Shown here: piece by piece, positions 50,653 through 59,012 of the stretch | Layout of the letters: each line of letters starts with the position of its first letter | Numbering within the stretch: the stretch's first letter is position 1 | Origin: Sulfurivermis sp040755915 | Lineage (GTDB): Bacteria > Pseudomonadota > Gammaproteobacteria > Thiohalomonadales > Thiohalomonadaceae | DNA length: 64,000 bases | Direction of reading: 5' to 3' | Assembly: GCA_040755915.1 (NCBI GenBank) | Contig: JBFLWM010000020.1 | Coordinates: forward strand, 1 to 64,000 | Translations under genes and position numbers: made by a program | Notes under the pieces: generated by a model | The model's input: only the letters and a program-made list of their open reading frames with translations | Told to the model about the DNA's origin: nothing | The model's database searches: none

Positions 50653-51044
50653 GAGGGTTTGCTGTATATCTGTTGCGGATCCTGCAGGACAGGATCGACA
50701 CTCTTCCACTGGTCGTTATCGAACACCTTGTAGAAACAGCTGTGACGGCCGGTGTGACAGGCGACACCGCCCAGCTGTTCGATAGTGAGCAGGATGACGT
50801 CATTATCGCAGTCGAGGCGCATCTCTTTGACGCGCTGCACATTACCGGACTCTTCGCCCTTGCGCCACAACTTGCCACGTGAACGCGACCAGTACACCGC
50901 GCGGCCCTCGCGCACGGTGAGTGCCAATGACTCGCGGTTCATCCAGGCAAACATCAATACCCGACCGCTGCCTTCCTCCTGGGCGATCACCGGCACCAGG
51001 CCGTCGGTCGTCCACTTGATTTCATCCAGCCAGGCCTCGCTCAC
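50649..51044 (-). CDS. hisI: phosphoribosyl-AMP cyclohydrolase HisI
   Basis: A 131-aa monofunctional cyclohydrolase for the third step of histidine synthesis. The zinc and active-site residues are in CDNDVILLTIEQLGGVACHTGRHSCF (split motif). It overlaps hisE and hisF by 4 bases on each side. Confidence 0.95.
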   Translation of the reverse strand: MSEAWLDEIKWTTDGLVPVIAQEEGSGRVLMFAWMNRESLALTVREGRAVYWSRSRGKLWRKGEESGNVQRVKEMRLDCDNDVILLTIEQLGGVACHTGRHSCFYKVFDNDQWKSVDPVLQDPQQIYSKPS

Positions 51045-51814
51045 AGGCGAACCTCGATGCCGGCGGCAGCCATGCGTTGCTTGGCTTCCGCGATAGTGTA
51101 TTCACAGAAGTGAAAAATGCTGGCGGCAAGCACCGCATCGGCATGCCCTTGAGAGATGCCATCAACCAGATGATCCAGATTGCCGACACCGCCGGAGGCG
51201 ATCACCGGCACACGCACCGCATCGGATACGGCGCGCACCAAAGCCAGGTCAAAACCGGATTTGGTGCCGTCACGATCCATGCTGGTGAGGAGAATCTCGC
51301 CGGCACCGTAGTCCACCATGCGCCGCGCCCACTCCACCGCATCGATGCCGGTCGGCTTGCGCCCGCCGTGGGTAAATATCTCCCAGCGCGGCGCCTCGCC
51401 GGCAGCACTGACGGACTTGGCGTCGATCGCAACAACAATGCACTGCGAGCCAAAACGATCGGCAGCCTCCTTGACGAATTCCGGGTTGAATACCGCCGCT
51501 GTATTGATGCCCACCTTGTCGGCGCCGGCATTGAGCATGCGGCGAATGTCGGCACTGGTGCGGATCCCGCCGCCGACGGTAAGGGGAATGAACACCTCGC
51601 CGGCCACCTGCTCCACCACGTGTACCATGGTCTCGCGATTGTCCGACGAAGCCGTGATGTCGAGGAAGGTGATCTCGTCGGCGCCCTGCTGATCGTAACG
51701 GCGCGCGATTTCCACCGGGTCACCGGCGTCGCGGATATCGAGAAATTTGACGCCCTTGACGACGCGGCCGTTGTCCACGTCGAGACAGGGGATGATGCGT
51801 TTGGCTAGGCCCAT
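51041..51814 (-). CDS. hisF: imidazole glycerol phosphate synthase subunit HisF
   Basis: A 257-aa (beta/alpha)8 cyclase subunit. It starts MGLAKRIIPCLDVDNGRVVKG and has the two catalytic aspartates in CLDVDNG and TSMDRDGTKSG. It works with the glutaminase HisH (52639) to make imidazole glycerol phosphate and AICAR. It overlaps hisI. Confidence 0.97.
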   Translation of the reverse strand: MGLAKRIIPCLDVDNGRVVKGVKFLDIRDAGDPVEIARRYDQQGADEITFLDITASSDNRETMVHVVEQVAGEVFIPLTVGGGIRTSADIRRMLNAGADKVGINTAAVFNPEFVKEAADRFGSQCIVVAIDAKSVSAAGEAPRWEIFTHGGRKPTGIDAVEWARRMVDYGAGEILLTSMDRDGTKSGFDLALVRAVSDAVRVPVIASGGVGNLDHLVDGISQGHADAVLAASIFHFCEYTIAEAKQRMAAAGIEVRL

Positions 51815-51862
51815 ACTTTAATGTCGGACTTGTAGGTCGGACTTCTGCCCGACACGTTCATA

Positions 51863-52603
51863 TCATTGCGGACAGAGCTCGTCGGCCAGGCGCTGGCCCT
51901 CGGCAAAATCCAGCGTTCCTTCGTAAATCGCACGGCCGGTGATCGCACCGGTAATACCTTCGTCGGCCACCGCGCACAGAGCACGGATATCGTCCAGGTT
52001 GGTAATACCACCGGAGGCGATGATGGGAATCGACACCGCCTGCGCCAGCTTCACCGTGGCATCGACATTGACGCCGGACATCATGCCGTCACGGCCAATG
52101 TCGGTATAGATGATGGCGGAGACGCCGTCCTGCTCAAAGTGCTGTGCCAGATCAATGACGTCGTGCTTGGACAGCTTGGACCAACCATCCATTGCCACCT
52201 TGCCTTCTTTGGCATCGAGGCCGACGATGACGTGGCCGGGAAATTCGGCACACAGATCGCCGATGAAGCCGGGATGATTCACCGCCTTGGTGCCGATGAT
52301 CACGTACTGCACGCCGGCATCGAGATAGGCCTGCACCGTATCCTCGTCGCGGATGCCGCCACCGACCTGGATCGGCAGCTCGGGAAAGGCCGCCGCGATG
52401 GCATGCACCACATCACGGTTCATCGGCCGCCCCTCGAAGGCGCCATTGAGATCCACAAGATGCAGGCGCCGTGCGCCGGCCTCGACCCAGCGCGCCGCCA
52501 TAGCAACCGGATCATCGGAGAACACCGTGGAATCCTCCATTCGTCCCTGACGCAGGCGTACACACTTGCCGTCTTTGAGATCTATGGCGGGTATGAGCAA
52601 CAT
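51863..52603 (-). CDS. hisA: ProFAR isomerase HisA
   Basis: A 246-aa (beta/alpha)8 isomerase. It starts MLLIPAIDLKDGKCVRLRQGR, the usual N-terminus, and has YTDIGRDGMMSG near the active site. It shares ancestry with HisF, its downstream neighbour 48 bp away. Confidence 0.97.
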   Translation of the reverse strand: MLLIPAIDLKDGKCVRLRQGRMEDSTVFSDDPVAMAARWVEAGARRLHLVDLNGAFEGRPMNRDVVHAIAAAFPELPIQVGGGIRDEDTVQAYLDAGVQYVIIGTKAVNHPGFIGDLCAEFPGHVIVGLDAKEGKVAMDGWSKLSKHDVIDLAQHFEQDGVSAIIYTDIGRDGMMSGVNVDATVKLAQAVSIPIIASGGITNLDDIRALCAVADEGITGAITGRAIYEGTLDFAEGQRLADELCPQ

Positions 52604-52638
52604 CGATCAGTCCTCTTTACTGCACATGTAGTGAATTG

Positions 52639-53283
52639 TCAGGCACCCTGGCCGTCCCAGCGCAGGAAATTGGCATACAGCGCCAGACCTGCGTGCTGGC
52701 TTTTTTCCGGATGGAATTGCACGGCAAACACATTGTCGCGCGTCACCGCCGCGGTGAACTTGACGCCGTATTCGGCGCTGGCGGCAGTCAAGGCCACCTC
52801 GGCCGGCTGTACATAATAGCTGTGCACGAAGTAAAAGCGCTCATCCTGGGCGATGCCACGCCACAAGGGATGCGCGCGCTCCTGATGCACCTGGTTCCAG
52901 CCCATGTGCGGCACCTTGAGCCGCTCACCCTGCTGCATCAGGTTGTCGCCGAAATACTCCACCCGGCCAGGCAGGATGCCGAGACATGACGTGCCGCCAT
53001 TTTCTGCACTGAAATCCATCAGTGCCTGCATGCCGACGCACACACCGAGAAACGGCTTGGTGCGCACCACTTCGTGGATCACCTCGACCACACCCTGGCG
53101 CATCATTTCCGCCATGCAGTCACGGATGGCACCGACGCCGGGCAGTACCACGCGGTCGGCGGCGCGGATACGCTCCGGGTCATGGGTGACGATCACCTGC
53201 TGGCCATCGGCCACATGCTCCAGCGCCTTGGCCACGGAATGCAGATTGCCCATGCCGTAGTCGATGACTGCAACGGTACTCAT
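52639..53283 (-). CDS. hisH: imidazole glycerol phosphate synthase glutaminase subunit HisH
   Basis: A 214-aa class I glutamine amidotransferase. The nucleophile elbow is GVCVGMQAL with the catalytic cysteine, and the His-Glu pair is in VQFHPEKSQHAG. It feeds ammonia to HisF. Confidence 0.96.
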   Translation of the reverse strand: MSTVAVIDYGMGNLHSVAKALEHVADGQQVIVTHDPERIRAADRVVLPGVGAIRDCMAEMMRQGVVEVIHEVVRTKPFLGVCVGMQALMDFSAENGGTSCLGILPGRVEYFGDNLMQQGERLKVPHMGWNQVHQERAHPLWRGIAQDERFYFVHSYYVQPAEVALTAASAEYGVKFTAAVTRDNVFAVQFHPEKSQHAGLALYANFLRWDGQGA

Positions 53284-53333
53284 GATAGGAAAGATATCCG
53301 GCTCGAATCCGATAGGAAAATGAATGCTGGGCG

Positions 53334-53927
53334 TTACAGGCTGCCCTTGGTGGACGGTGTGATGCCCTGCATGCGCGGGTCTGCCTCCAGGGCCATGCGC
53401 AGGGCACGACCAAAGGCCTTGAATACCGTCTCGGCAATGTGGTGTGCATTGCGGCCGCGCAGACTGTCGATGTGCAGCGTCACCTGGGCGTGGTTGACGA
53501 AGCCCTGGAAGAATTCCAGAAACAGGTCGACGTCGAACTCGCCGATGCGGGCACGGGGGAAGTCCACCTGAAACTCCAGGCCGGGTCGGCCGGAGAAGTC
53601 CACCACCACGCGCGACAGGGCCTCATCCAGCGGGACATAGGCATGGCCGTAGCGGCGAATTCCCTTCTTGTCACCGACAGCGCGGGCGAAGGCCTGTCCC
53701 AGGGTGATGCCGATATCCTCCACCGTATGGTGCGCATCGATGTGCAAGTCGCCCTGCGCCTTGACCACCAGATCAATCAGGCCGTGGCGGGCCACCTGAT
53801 CCAGCATGTGGTCAAGAAAAGGCACGCCCGTCTCGAAACGGCCGCTGCCGCTGCCATCGAGATCGACGCTCACCTCGATTCGGGTCTCCAGGGTCTCTCG
53901 CGTGACCGTGGCCCTGCGCTCGCTCAT
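53334..53927 (-). CDS. hisB: imidazoleglycerol-phosphate dehydratase HisB
   Basis: A 197-aa monofunctional dehydratase, without the N-terminal phosphatase domain of E. coli HisB. Metal-binding motifs are DHMLDQVARHG, DAHHTVEDIGI and RGRNAHHIAE. It is the first gene of hisBHAFIE and has aaggag before the ATG. Confidence 0.96.
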   Translation of the reverse strand: MSERRATVTRETLETRIEVSVDLDGSGSGRFETGVPFLDHMLDQVARHGLIDLVVKAQGDLHIDAHHTVEDIGITLGQAFARAVGDKKGIRRYGHAYVPLDEALSRVVVDFSGRPGLEFQVDFPRARIGEFDVDLFLEFFQGFVNHAQVTLHIDSLRGRNAHHIAETVFKAFGRALRMALEADPRMQGITPSTKGSL

Positions 53928-54126
53928 CGCAACTCCTTAATTAAATACGCCACTCGGGCGGCCAGACTGCGCCCATAGCATACCGACTTCCGCGCCCGGA
54001 TAGAACAAAAGCACCGCCGGACACGCGCTATTGGTTGCAACCGTGCAATACATATACGACGATAACCGCCTCGACAGCGATGAAACCGACCCTGGGCGGC
54101 GCACCCCAGTGCCGCCCATATGTGCG

Positions 54127-54894
54127 ATGCCGCAGACAAAACCAAGCAATATCATTGACTTATCGTCCATACGCGTTGCCTGCAAAGATTGCGGGCTGTT
54201 CCAGCTATGCCTGCCGGTGGGCATCGACGGCGCCGACCTGGAACTGCTGGACAGCATCATCAAGCGCCGCCGCCCCATCAAGCGTGGCGAACACCTGTTC
54301 CAGGTCGGCGATCCGTTTCAGGCCATCTATGCCGTACGGTCCGGCTCCATCAAGACCTATGTGCCGACGGAAGACGGTTATGAGCAGGTCACCGGCTTCC
54401 ATCTGCCGGGCGAACTGGTTGGACTGGACGCCATCCATGCCGATATCCACCCCTGCGCGGCCAAGGCGCTGGAAACCACCAGCGTGTGCGAAATCCCGTT
54501 CGAACGCCTGGAAGAGTTGTCCGAGCGCATTCCCTCCCTGCGCCATCAACTATTGAAGATCATGAGCCGCGAAATACTGCATGAGCAGTCGCTGCTCATG
54601 CTGCTGGGCAAGAAGAATGCCGAGGAGCGTCTCGCCTCCCTCCTGCTCAGCCTCTCCGGCCGCTACCAGCAGCGCGGCTTTTCCGCTACCGAATTCAACC
54701 TGAGTATGTCGCGCAACGACATAGGAAATTACTTGGGATTGGTGGTGGAAACTGTCAGCCGCCTGTTCACCCGCTTTCAGGACGAGGGCCTGCTGACGGT
54801 ACAGCGCAAACACATCCGCATCCTCGAACCGCACCGCCTGCACGCTATCGCCTGCCAGTCACGCAGCTATTCGCCGCGCCCCATTTCTGACTGA
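54127..54894 (+). CDS. fnr: FNR-type oxygen-responsive transcription regulator
   Basis: A 255-aa Crp/Fnr-family regulator. The N-terminal [4Fe-4S] cysteines are in VACKDCGLFQLC and the fourth is in HPCAAK, so oxygen sensing by cluster loss is expected. The cyclic-nucleotide-like core is followed by a helix-turn-helix whose recognition helix reads VVETVSRLF, with the Glu and Ser-Arg that specify TTGAT half sites. FNR boxes at 17345, 55005 and 58872 are probable targets. An upstream frame extension to 54031 is not conserved. Confidence 0.94.
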   Translation: MPQTKPSNIIDLSSIRVACKDCGLFQLCLPVGIDGADLELLDSIIKRRRPIKRGEHLFQVGDPFQAIYAVRSGSIKTYVPTEDGYEQVTGFHLPGELVGLDAIHADIHPCAAKALETTSVCEIPFERLEELSERIPSLRHQLLKIMSREILHEQSLLMLLGKKNAEERLASLLLSLSGRYQQRGFSATEFNLSMSRNDIGNYLGLVVETVSRLFTRFQDEGLLTVQRKHIRILEPHRLHAIACQSRSYSPRPISD

Positions 54895-55004
54895 CCAACT
54901 GCGCCATTGCGCCGTACGCAACAGCGAGTAAAAACCTCGATAAAAACAGTACGAAATGTGCTGTGGGATATGGCGCAACCAGTGCGTCGTAATCACCAGT
55001 TTGT

Positions 55005-55047
55005 TTGACAAAAATCAATGTTCTGATATCTTCTCTTCGACTATATT
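55005..55047 (+). promoter_or_regulatory. FNR-dependent class II promoter of ccoNOQP
   Basis: An FNR box ttgacaaaaatcaa (55005-55018) matches the consensus at 9 of 10 positions. A tatatt -10 box at 55042-55047 implies a start near 55053, which places the box centre at -41.5, the standard class II position. The fnr gene is immediately upstream. Confidence 0.8.
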
Positions 55048-55052
55048 TGGTC

Positions 55053-55401
55053 GCTAGTTCCGGTAGTGGGGTCAGGGAACGCAGCGATCGGCGCGTCTGG
55101 GAGGACAAAAGAATTTTATTGGCCTATCAGGGCGTTGCCCTCACTGACGATGCCTCCCGCCAGCATTCCCCGCCTCTTCTAGGAACTGCTTAGTCACGAA
55201 GTACTTCCGGCACTGCCAGATGCGTCCGGCGGCGTTGGCTGGATACAACAACATGGAGTCATGCGGTTGCACACTCCGGATAAGAAAGGTTTCGGTTTGT
55301 CCATGCATGGGGGTTGTCACAGAAAAAATCAACAACGGTTTTTTGGGCGGTAAAGAGTTGGTCTTGGTTTAACCATTGGCTCACACAGAGGAGAGAAACT
55401 C
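55053..55401 (+). other. long untranslated leader of ccoNOQP
   Basis: About 350 bases lie between the predicted start and the ccoN GTG. I see no convincing small gene. Short inverted segments (for example aaaaaa/tttttt around 55324-55345) could fold. Its purpose is unknown; a second promoter closer to ccoN is possible. Confidence 0.4.
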
Positions 55402-56829
55402 GTGGAAGCGACACAAGCGGAACAGAAATATAACTTTGAGGTCGTCAGGTGGTTCACCATCATGGCGGTTGTTTATCTGGTGGTAGGCACCCTGGTAGGC
55501 GTGCTCGTCGCCTCCCAGCTGGCCTGGCCGGTGCTGAACTTCGACATGGCTGAACTCAGCTTTGGCCGACTGCGTCCGTTGCATACCAACGCAGTCATCT
55601 TTGCCTTCGGCGGCTGTGTGCTGATGGCAACCGCCTTCTACTCCGTGCAGCGTACCTGCGGTGTGCGTCTGTGGAGCGACAAGATGGCGTGGTTCACCTT
55701 CTGGGGCTGGAACGTCATCATCGTGTCTGCCGTCGTAACCCTGCCGCTGGGCCTTACCCAGGGCAAGGAGTACGCCGAGCTGGAATGGCCCATCGATCTG
55801 CTGATTGCCGTGGTGTGGCTGTCCTACGCGTTCAACTTCGCCATGACCATCGCCATTCGCAAGACCAGCCACATCTATGTGTCCAACTGGTTCTTCCTCG
55901 GCATGATGGTGATGATCACCTACCTGCACGTGGTCAACAGCCTGGCCATCCCGGTCGAGCTGTTCAAGTCCTACTCCGTGTTCTCCGGTGTGCAGGACGC
56001 CATGATTCAGTGGTGGTGGGGTCACAACGCGGTAGGCTTCTACCTGACCGCCGGTTTCCTCGGCATCATGTACTACTTCGTGCCGAAGCAGGCGGGTCGT
56101 CCGGTGTTCTCCTATCGCCTGTCCGTGATCCACTTCTGGGCGCTGATGTTCGGCTACGTCTGGCTGGGTGCGCACCACCTGCAGTACACCGCCCTGCCTG
56201 ACTGGACCGGCTCCCTGGGTGCCGCCGTTTCCCTGGCCATGATCATCCCGTCCTGGGGTGGTGCCATCAACGGCATGATGACCCTGTCCGGCGCGTGGGA
56301 CAAACTGCGCACCGACTACATCCTGCGCTTCCTGATCATGTCCCTGGCCTTCTACGCCATGTCCACCTTCGAAGGTCCGGTCATGTCCGCGAAGACCGTC
56401 AACGCGCTGTCCCACTACACCGACTGGACCGTCGGCCACGTGCACTCCGGTGCCCTGGGCTGGGTTGCCATGGTCGGCGCCGGTGCGCTGTACCACATGG
56501 TCGAGAAGCTGTGGAACACCCGCATGTACTCCGCCTCGCTGGTAAACCTGCACTTCTGGATGGCCACCATCGGCACCGTGATCTACATCACCGCCATGTG
56601 GGTATCCGGCATCATGCAGGGCCTGATGTGGCGTGACTACGACGAGTTCGGCACCCTGACCTACACCTTCGCCGAATCCGTTGCCGCCATGCATCCCTAC
56701 TATGCAATGCGTGCCATCGGTGGCCTGATCTTCTGGGCCGGTGGTGTGGTGATGCTCTACAACGTGGTGATGACTGTGCGTCAGGCCGTAGGCCAGCGCA
56801 GCAGCTCCGCCGCCGCAGCGACTGCCTAA
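55402..56829 (+). CDS. ccoN: cbb3-type cytochrome c oxidase subunit I
   Basis: A 475-aa heme-copper oxidase catalytic subunit with 12 helices. Metal-ligand histidines include RPLHTNAVIF, the CuB ligand region WWWGHNAVGFYLTAGFL, and GAHHLQYT; low-spin and high-spin heme b ligands are in VGHVHSGALGWV. GTG at 55402 has gaggagag upstream. It reduces oxygen at low concentrations. Confidence 0.97.
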   Translation: MEATQAEQKYNFEVVRWFTIMAVVYLVVGTLVGVLVASQLAWPVLNFDMAELSFGRLRPLHTNAVIFAFGGCVLMATAFYSVQRTCGVRLWSDKMAWFTFWGWNVIIVSAVVTLPLGLTQGKEYAELEWPIDLLIAVVWLSYAFNFAMTIAIRKTSHIYVSNWFFLGMMVMITYLHVVNSLAIPVELFKSYSVFSGVQDAMIQWWWGHNAVGFYLTAGFLGIMYYFVPKQAGRPVFSYRLSVIHFWALMFGYVWLGAHHLQYTALPDWTGSLGAAVSLAMIIPSWGGAINGMMTLSGAWDKLRTDYILRFLIMSLAFYAMSTFEGPVMSAKTVNALSHYTDWTVGHVHSGALGWVAMVGAGALYHMVEKLWNTRMYSASLVNLHFWMATIGTVIYITAMWVSGIMQGLMWRDYDEFGTLTYTFAESVAAMHPYYAMRAIGGLIFWAGGVVMLYNVVMTVRQAVGQRSSSAAAATA

Positions 56830-56851
56830 GCGCGAGAGGAGTTCAAGAAAA

Positions 56852-57562
56852 ATGGCTGATCAAATTCATTCGACCAAACTGCAGGACAAGGTAGAGCGCA
56901 GCGTCTTCACCATGTTCCTGATGCTCGCCGTGCTGCTGTCTGTCGGCGGCCTGGTGGAAATCGTGCCGCTGTTCCTCCTCGACGACACGATGGAGCACAA
57001 CAAGCGTCCGGAAATCGTCTGGCAGCGCCAGGCGGGCCAGACCCTGGCGGACTGGAAGGCCGGCGAAGGCGTCCGTCCCTACACCGCCCTGGAACTCGCG
57101 GGCCGTGACGTCTACATCCGCGAAGGCTGCTACACCTGCCACTCGCAGATGATTCGTCCGTTCCGTGACGAGAAGGAGCGTTATGGCCACTACTCGCTGG
57201 CTTCCGAGTCCCAGTACGACCACCCCTTCCAGTGGGGTTCCAAGCGTACCGGTCCGGATCTGGCCCGCGTGGGCGGCAAGTACTCCGACGAATGGCACGT
57301 CCAGCACCTCCGTGCGCCGCGCTCCGTGGTGCCGGAATCTGTGATGCCCAACTACCCCTGGCTGGACAACAACAAGGTTGACGGCACCCGTATGGCCAAG
57401 CGCATGCGCGCAATGAAGGCCCTGGGCGTTCCGTATACCGAGGACGACATCTCCGCCGCCTCCGCCGTCACCGGCAAGAGCGAGATGCAGGCCGTTGTTG
57501 CCTACCTGCAGGTACTGGGAACCATGGTGAAGTTCGACGAGGGCGTTGATTACCGTGAGTAA
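56852..57562 (+). CDS. ccoO: cbb3-type cytochrome c oxidase subunit II (monoheme)
   Basis: A 236-aa membrane-anchored cytochrome c. One N-terminal helix (MFLMLAVLLSVGGLVEIVPLF) is followed by the heme motif CYTCHSQM with a later methionine ligand. It passes electrons from CcoP to CcoN. Confidence 0.96.
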   Translation: MADQIHSTKLQDKVERSVFTMFLMLAVLLSVGGLVEIVPLFLLDDTMEHNKRPEIVWQRQAGQTLADWKAGEGVRPYTALELAGRDVYIREGCYTCHSQMIRPFRDEKERYGHYSLASESQYDHPFQWGSKRTGPDLARVGGKYSDEWHVQHLRAPRSVVPESVMPNYPWLDNNKVDGTRMAKRMRAMKALGVPYTEDDISAASAVTGKSEMQAVVAYLQVLGTMVKFDEGVDYRE

Positions 57563-57764
57563 TCTCCGCGAGTACTTCCACACAGACTGGGCGGCCATGA
57601 CCGGCAGCGACTGGGTTGGCCTGATTACGACGGTTGGCATCTTTCTGCTGTTTGTCGCCCTGTTTGTGTATGTGCTCCACCCGAAGAACAAAGCCAGACT
57701 GGAATCAAAACGTCACATTCCGATAGACGAAGACGACCGTTTCGATACGGAGGATAAAAAATGA
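57555..57764 (+). CDS. ccoQ: cbb3 oxidase small subunit CcoQ
   Basis: A 69-aa protein with one membrane helix (VGLITTVGIFLLFVALFVYVLHP) and a charged C-terminus (DEDDRFDTEDKK). It stabilises the cbb3 complex. The GTG start at 57555 overlaps the ccoO stop region by 8 bases; a TTG at 57546 is less likely. It overlaps ccoP by 4 bases. Confidence 0.9.
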   Translation: MSNLREYFHTDWAAMTGSDWVGLITTVGIFLLFVALFVYVLHPKNKARLESKRHIPIDEDDRFDTEDKK

Positions 57765-58603
57765 GCGAGCAAAACAACCCGTACGGTGCCCCGACCACCG
57801 GGCATCTGTGGGATGACAATCTGGCCGAGCTGACCAACCAGCCGCCCAAGTGGTGGATGATCGGCCTGCATGCCAGCTGGATCCTGGTGTTGCTGTACGG
57901 CATCGTGTACCCGATGTGGCCGTGGTTCGGCGGCGCTACCCAGGGTCTGATGGGCTGGACTGCCATCGGCGAATACAAGGCCGACATGGCTGCCATCCAG
58001 CAGGTGCGTTCCCAGTACGAAGACAAGCTGCCGGGCATGAGCGCCTCCGCCATCCTGGCTGACAACGAGCTGTCCGAGTACGTGGTGCGTTCCGCCAAGG
58101 TGCTGTTCGGCGACAACTGTGCCGCCTGTCACGGTGGCGGCGGTCAGGGCAACCCGGGCTACCCCAACCTGGTGGACGACGATTGGCTGTACGGCGGCGA
58201 CATCGACACCATCGTTGCCACGGTCACCAACGGCCGCATGGGTATGATGCCCGCCAAGGCCGGTGTGGCGATGACTGAAGCCGAGATCGACCAGCTGGCG
58301 GCCGCCGTTGCCAAGGGCGAACCCACCTCCTCCCCGCTGTTCATGGAGAAGGCCTGCTTCGCCTGCCACGGCATGGACGGCAAGGGCATGCATGCCCTGG
58401 GCGCCCCCAACCTGACCGATGCCATCTGGCGCTTCGGTGACGGTTCCGTCGAGGCCATCAAGTACACCATCACCCACGGTGTCAACGACCCCTCCGATCC
58501 GCAGACCCGCAACGCGGTGATGCCGAAGTTCGGTGGTGGCAAGCTGAGCGAGACCGACATCAAGAAGCTGGCTGTGTACGTGGCCAAGCTGGGCGCCAAC
58601 TAA
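57761..58603 (+). CDS. ccoP: cbb3-type cytochrome c oxidase subunit III (diheme)
   Basis: A 280-aa diheme cytochrome c. One membrane helix (WMIGLHASWILVLLYGIVYP) is followed by two heme motifs, CAACHGGGG and CFACHGMDG, with methionine ligands downstream. It accepts electrons from soluble cytochromes. It is the last canonical structural subunit in the operon. Confidence 0.96.
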   Translation: MSEQNNPYGAPTTGHLWDDNLAELTNQPPKWWMIGLHASWILVLLYGIVYPMWPWFGGATQGLMGWTAIGEYKADMAAIQQVRSQYEDKLPGMSASAILADNELSEYVVRSAKVLFGDNCAACHGGGGQGNPGYPNLVDDDWLYGGDIDTIVATVTNGRMGMMPAKAGVAMTEAEIDQLAAAVAKGEPTSSPLFMEKACFACHGMDGKGMHALGAPNLTDAIWRFGDGSVEAIKYTITHGVNDPSDPQTRNAVMPKFGGGKLSETDIKKLAVYVAKLGAN

Positions 58604-58640
58604 GCTGTTGCGCCTTCACACCTTCAATAAAGTAAGCCGG

Positions 58641-58662
58641 TGACCGCGCCCAGGCGCGGTCA
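58641..58662 (+). other. stable hairpin between ccoP and the 38-aa gene
   Basis: A perfect 10-bp stem tgaccgcgcc/ggcgcggtca has a 2-base centre. No T-run follows, so it is more likely a processing or stability element than a terminator. It sits 25 bp before the next start codon. Confidence 0.6.
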
Positions 58663-58686
58663 TCCCAAACAGAAAGGGGTGCTGCA

Positions 58687-58803
58687 ATGACTGACTGGGT
58701 AGCAATTGCGTCGTATCTGACCGTGGCCGTTGCGGCCATCATCGTCATCTACCTTGGCATCAAGGGCTATAACCTGATTTACAAGGACAGTGACAAGAAA
58801 TAA
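58687..58803 (+). CDS. 38-aa single-helix membrane peptide, CcoM-like
   Basis: A short frame starting MTDWVAIASYLTVAVAA, with one hydrophobic helix and ending in the polar IYKDSDKK. A strong ribosome site (aaagggg) is 8 bases upstream. It follows ccoP and precedes a terminator, so it is the last gene of the ccoNOQP message. Size and plan (one helix, lysine-rich end) match CcoM, a roughly 36-aa peptide found in the Pseudomonas stutzeri cbb3 oxidase structure. The match is by form and place only; no alignment was run. Confidence 0.65.
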   Translation: MTDWVAIASYLTVAVAAIIVIYLGIKGYNLIYKDSDKK

Positions 58804-58820
58804 GTCACATGCAGTAATCA

Positions 58821-58854
58821 AGGAGGGGGACTGAATGGTCCCCCTCTTTTTTTG
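58821..58854 (+). terminator. terminator of the ccoNOQP message
   Basis: A stem gaggggga/tccccctc with loop ctgaatgg is followed by a run of seven T. It lies 17 bases past the 38-aa gene and separates ccoNOQP from ccoGHIS. Confidence 0.92.
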
Positions 58855-58871
58855 TATACTGTGCCGCCGAC

Positions 58872-58913
58872 TTGATATTTTTCAATTACAGGCGTATTCC
58901 CCGATGCGACAAT
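58872..58913 (+). promoter_or_regulatory. FNR-like promoter of ccoGHIS
   Basis: ttgatatttttcaa (58872-58885) matches the FNR consensus at 9 of 10 positions. A weak -10 gacaat at 58908-58913 would put transcription start near 58920, again with the box at about -41.5. Confidence 0.6.
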
Positions 58914-59012
58914 TGCCAGTGGCCTGCTGAAAGCCCGCGCTTTCAACAGGGCATTTGCCCTAACACTTTTTTGTGACAGCGACCTTTTTTGCTGTCCCCC
59001 CAGGAGGTATCC

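Noticed and set aside
54845..55108. An 87-codon minus-strand frame in the fnr-ccoN gap
   Set aside because: It crosses the end of fnr and the FNR promoter, has no ribosome site and no family resemblance.
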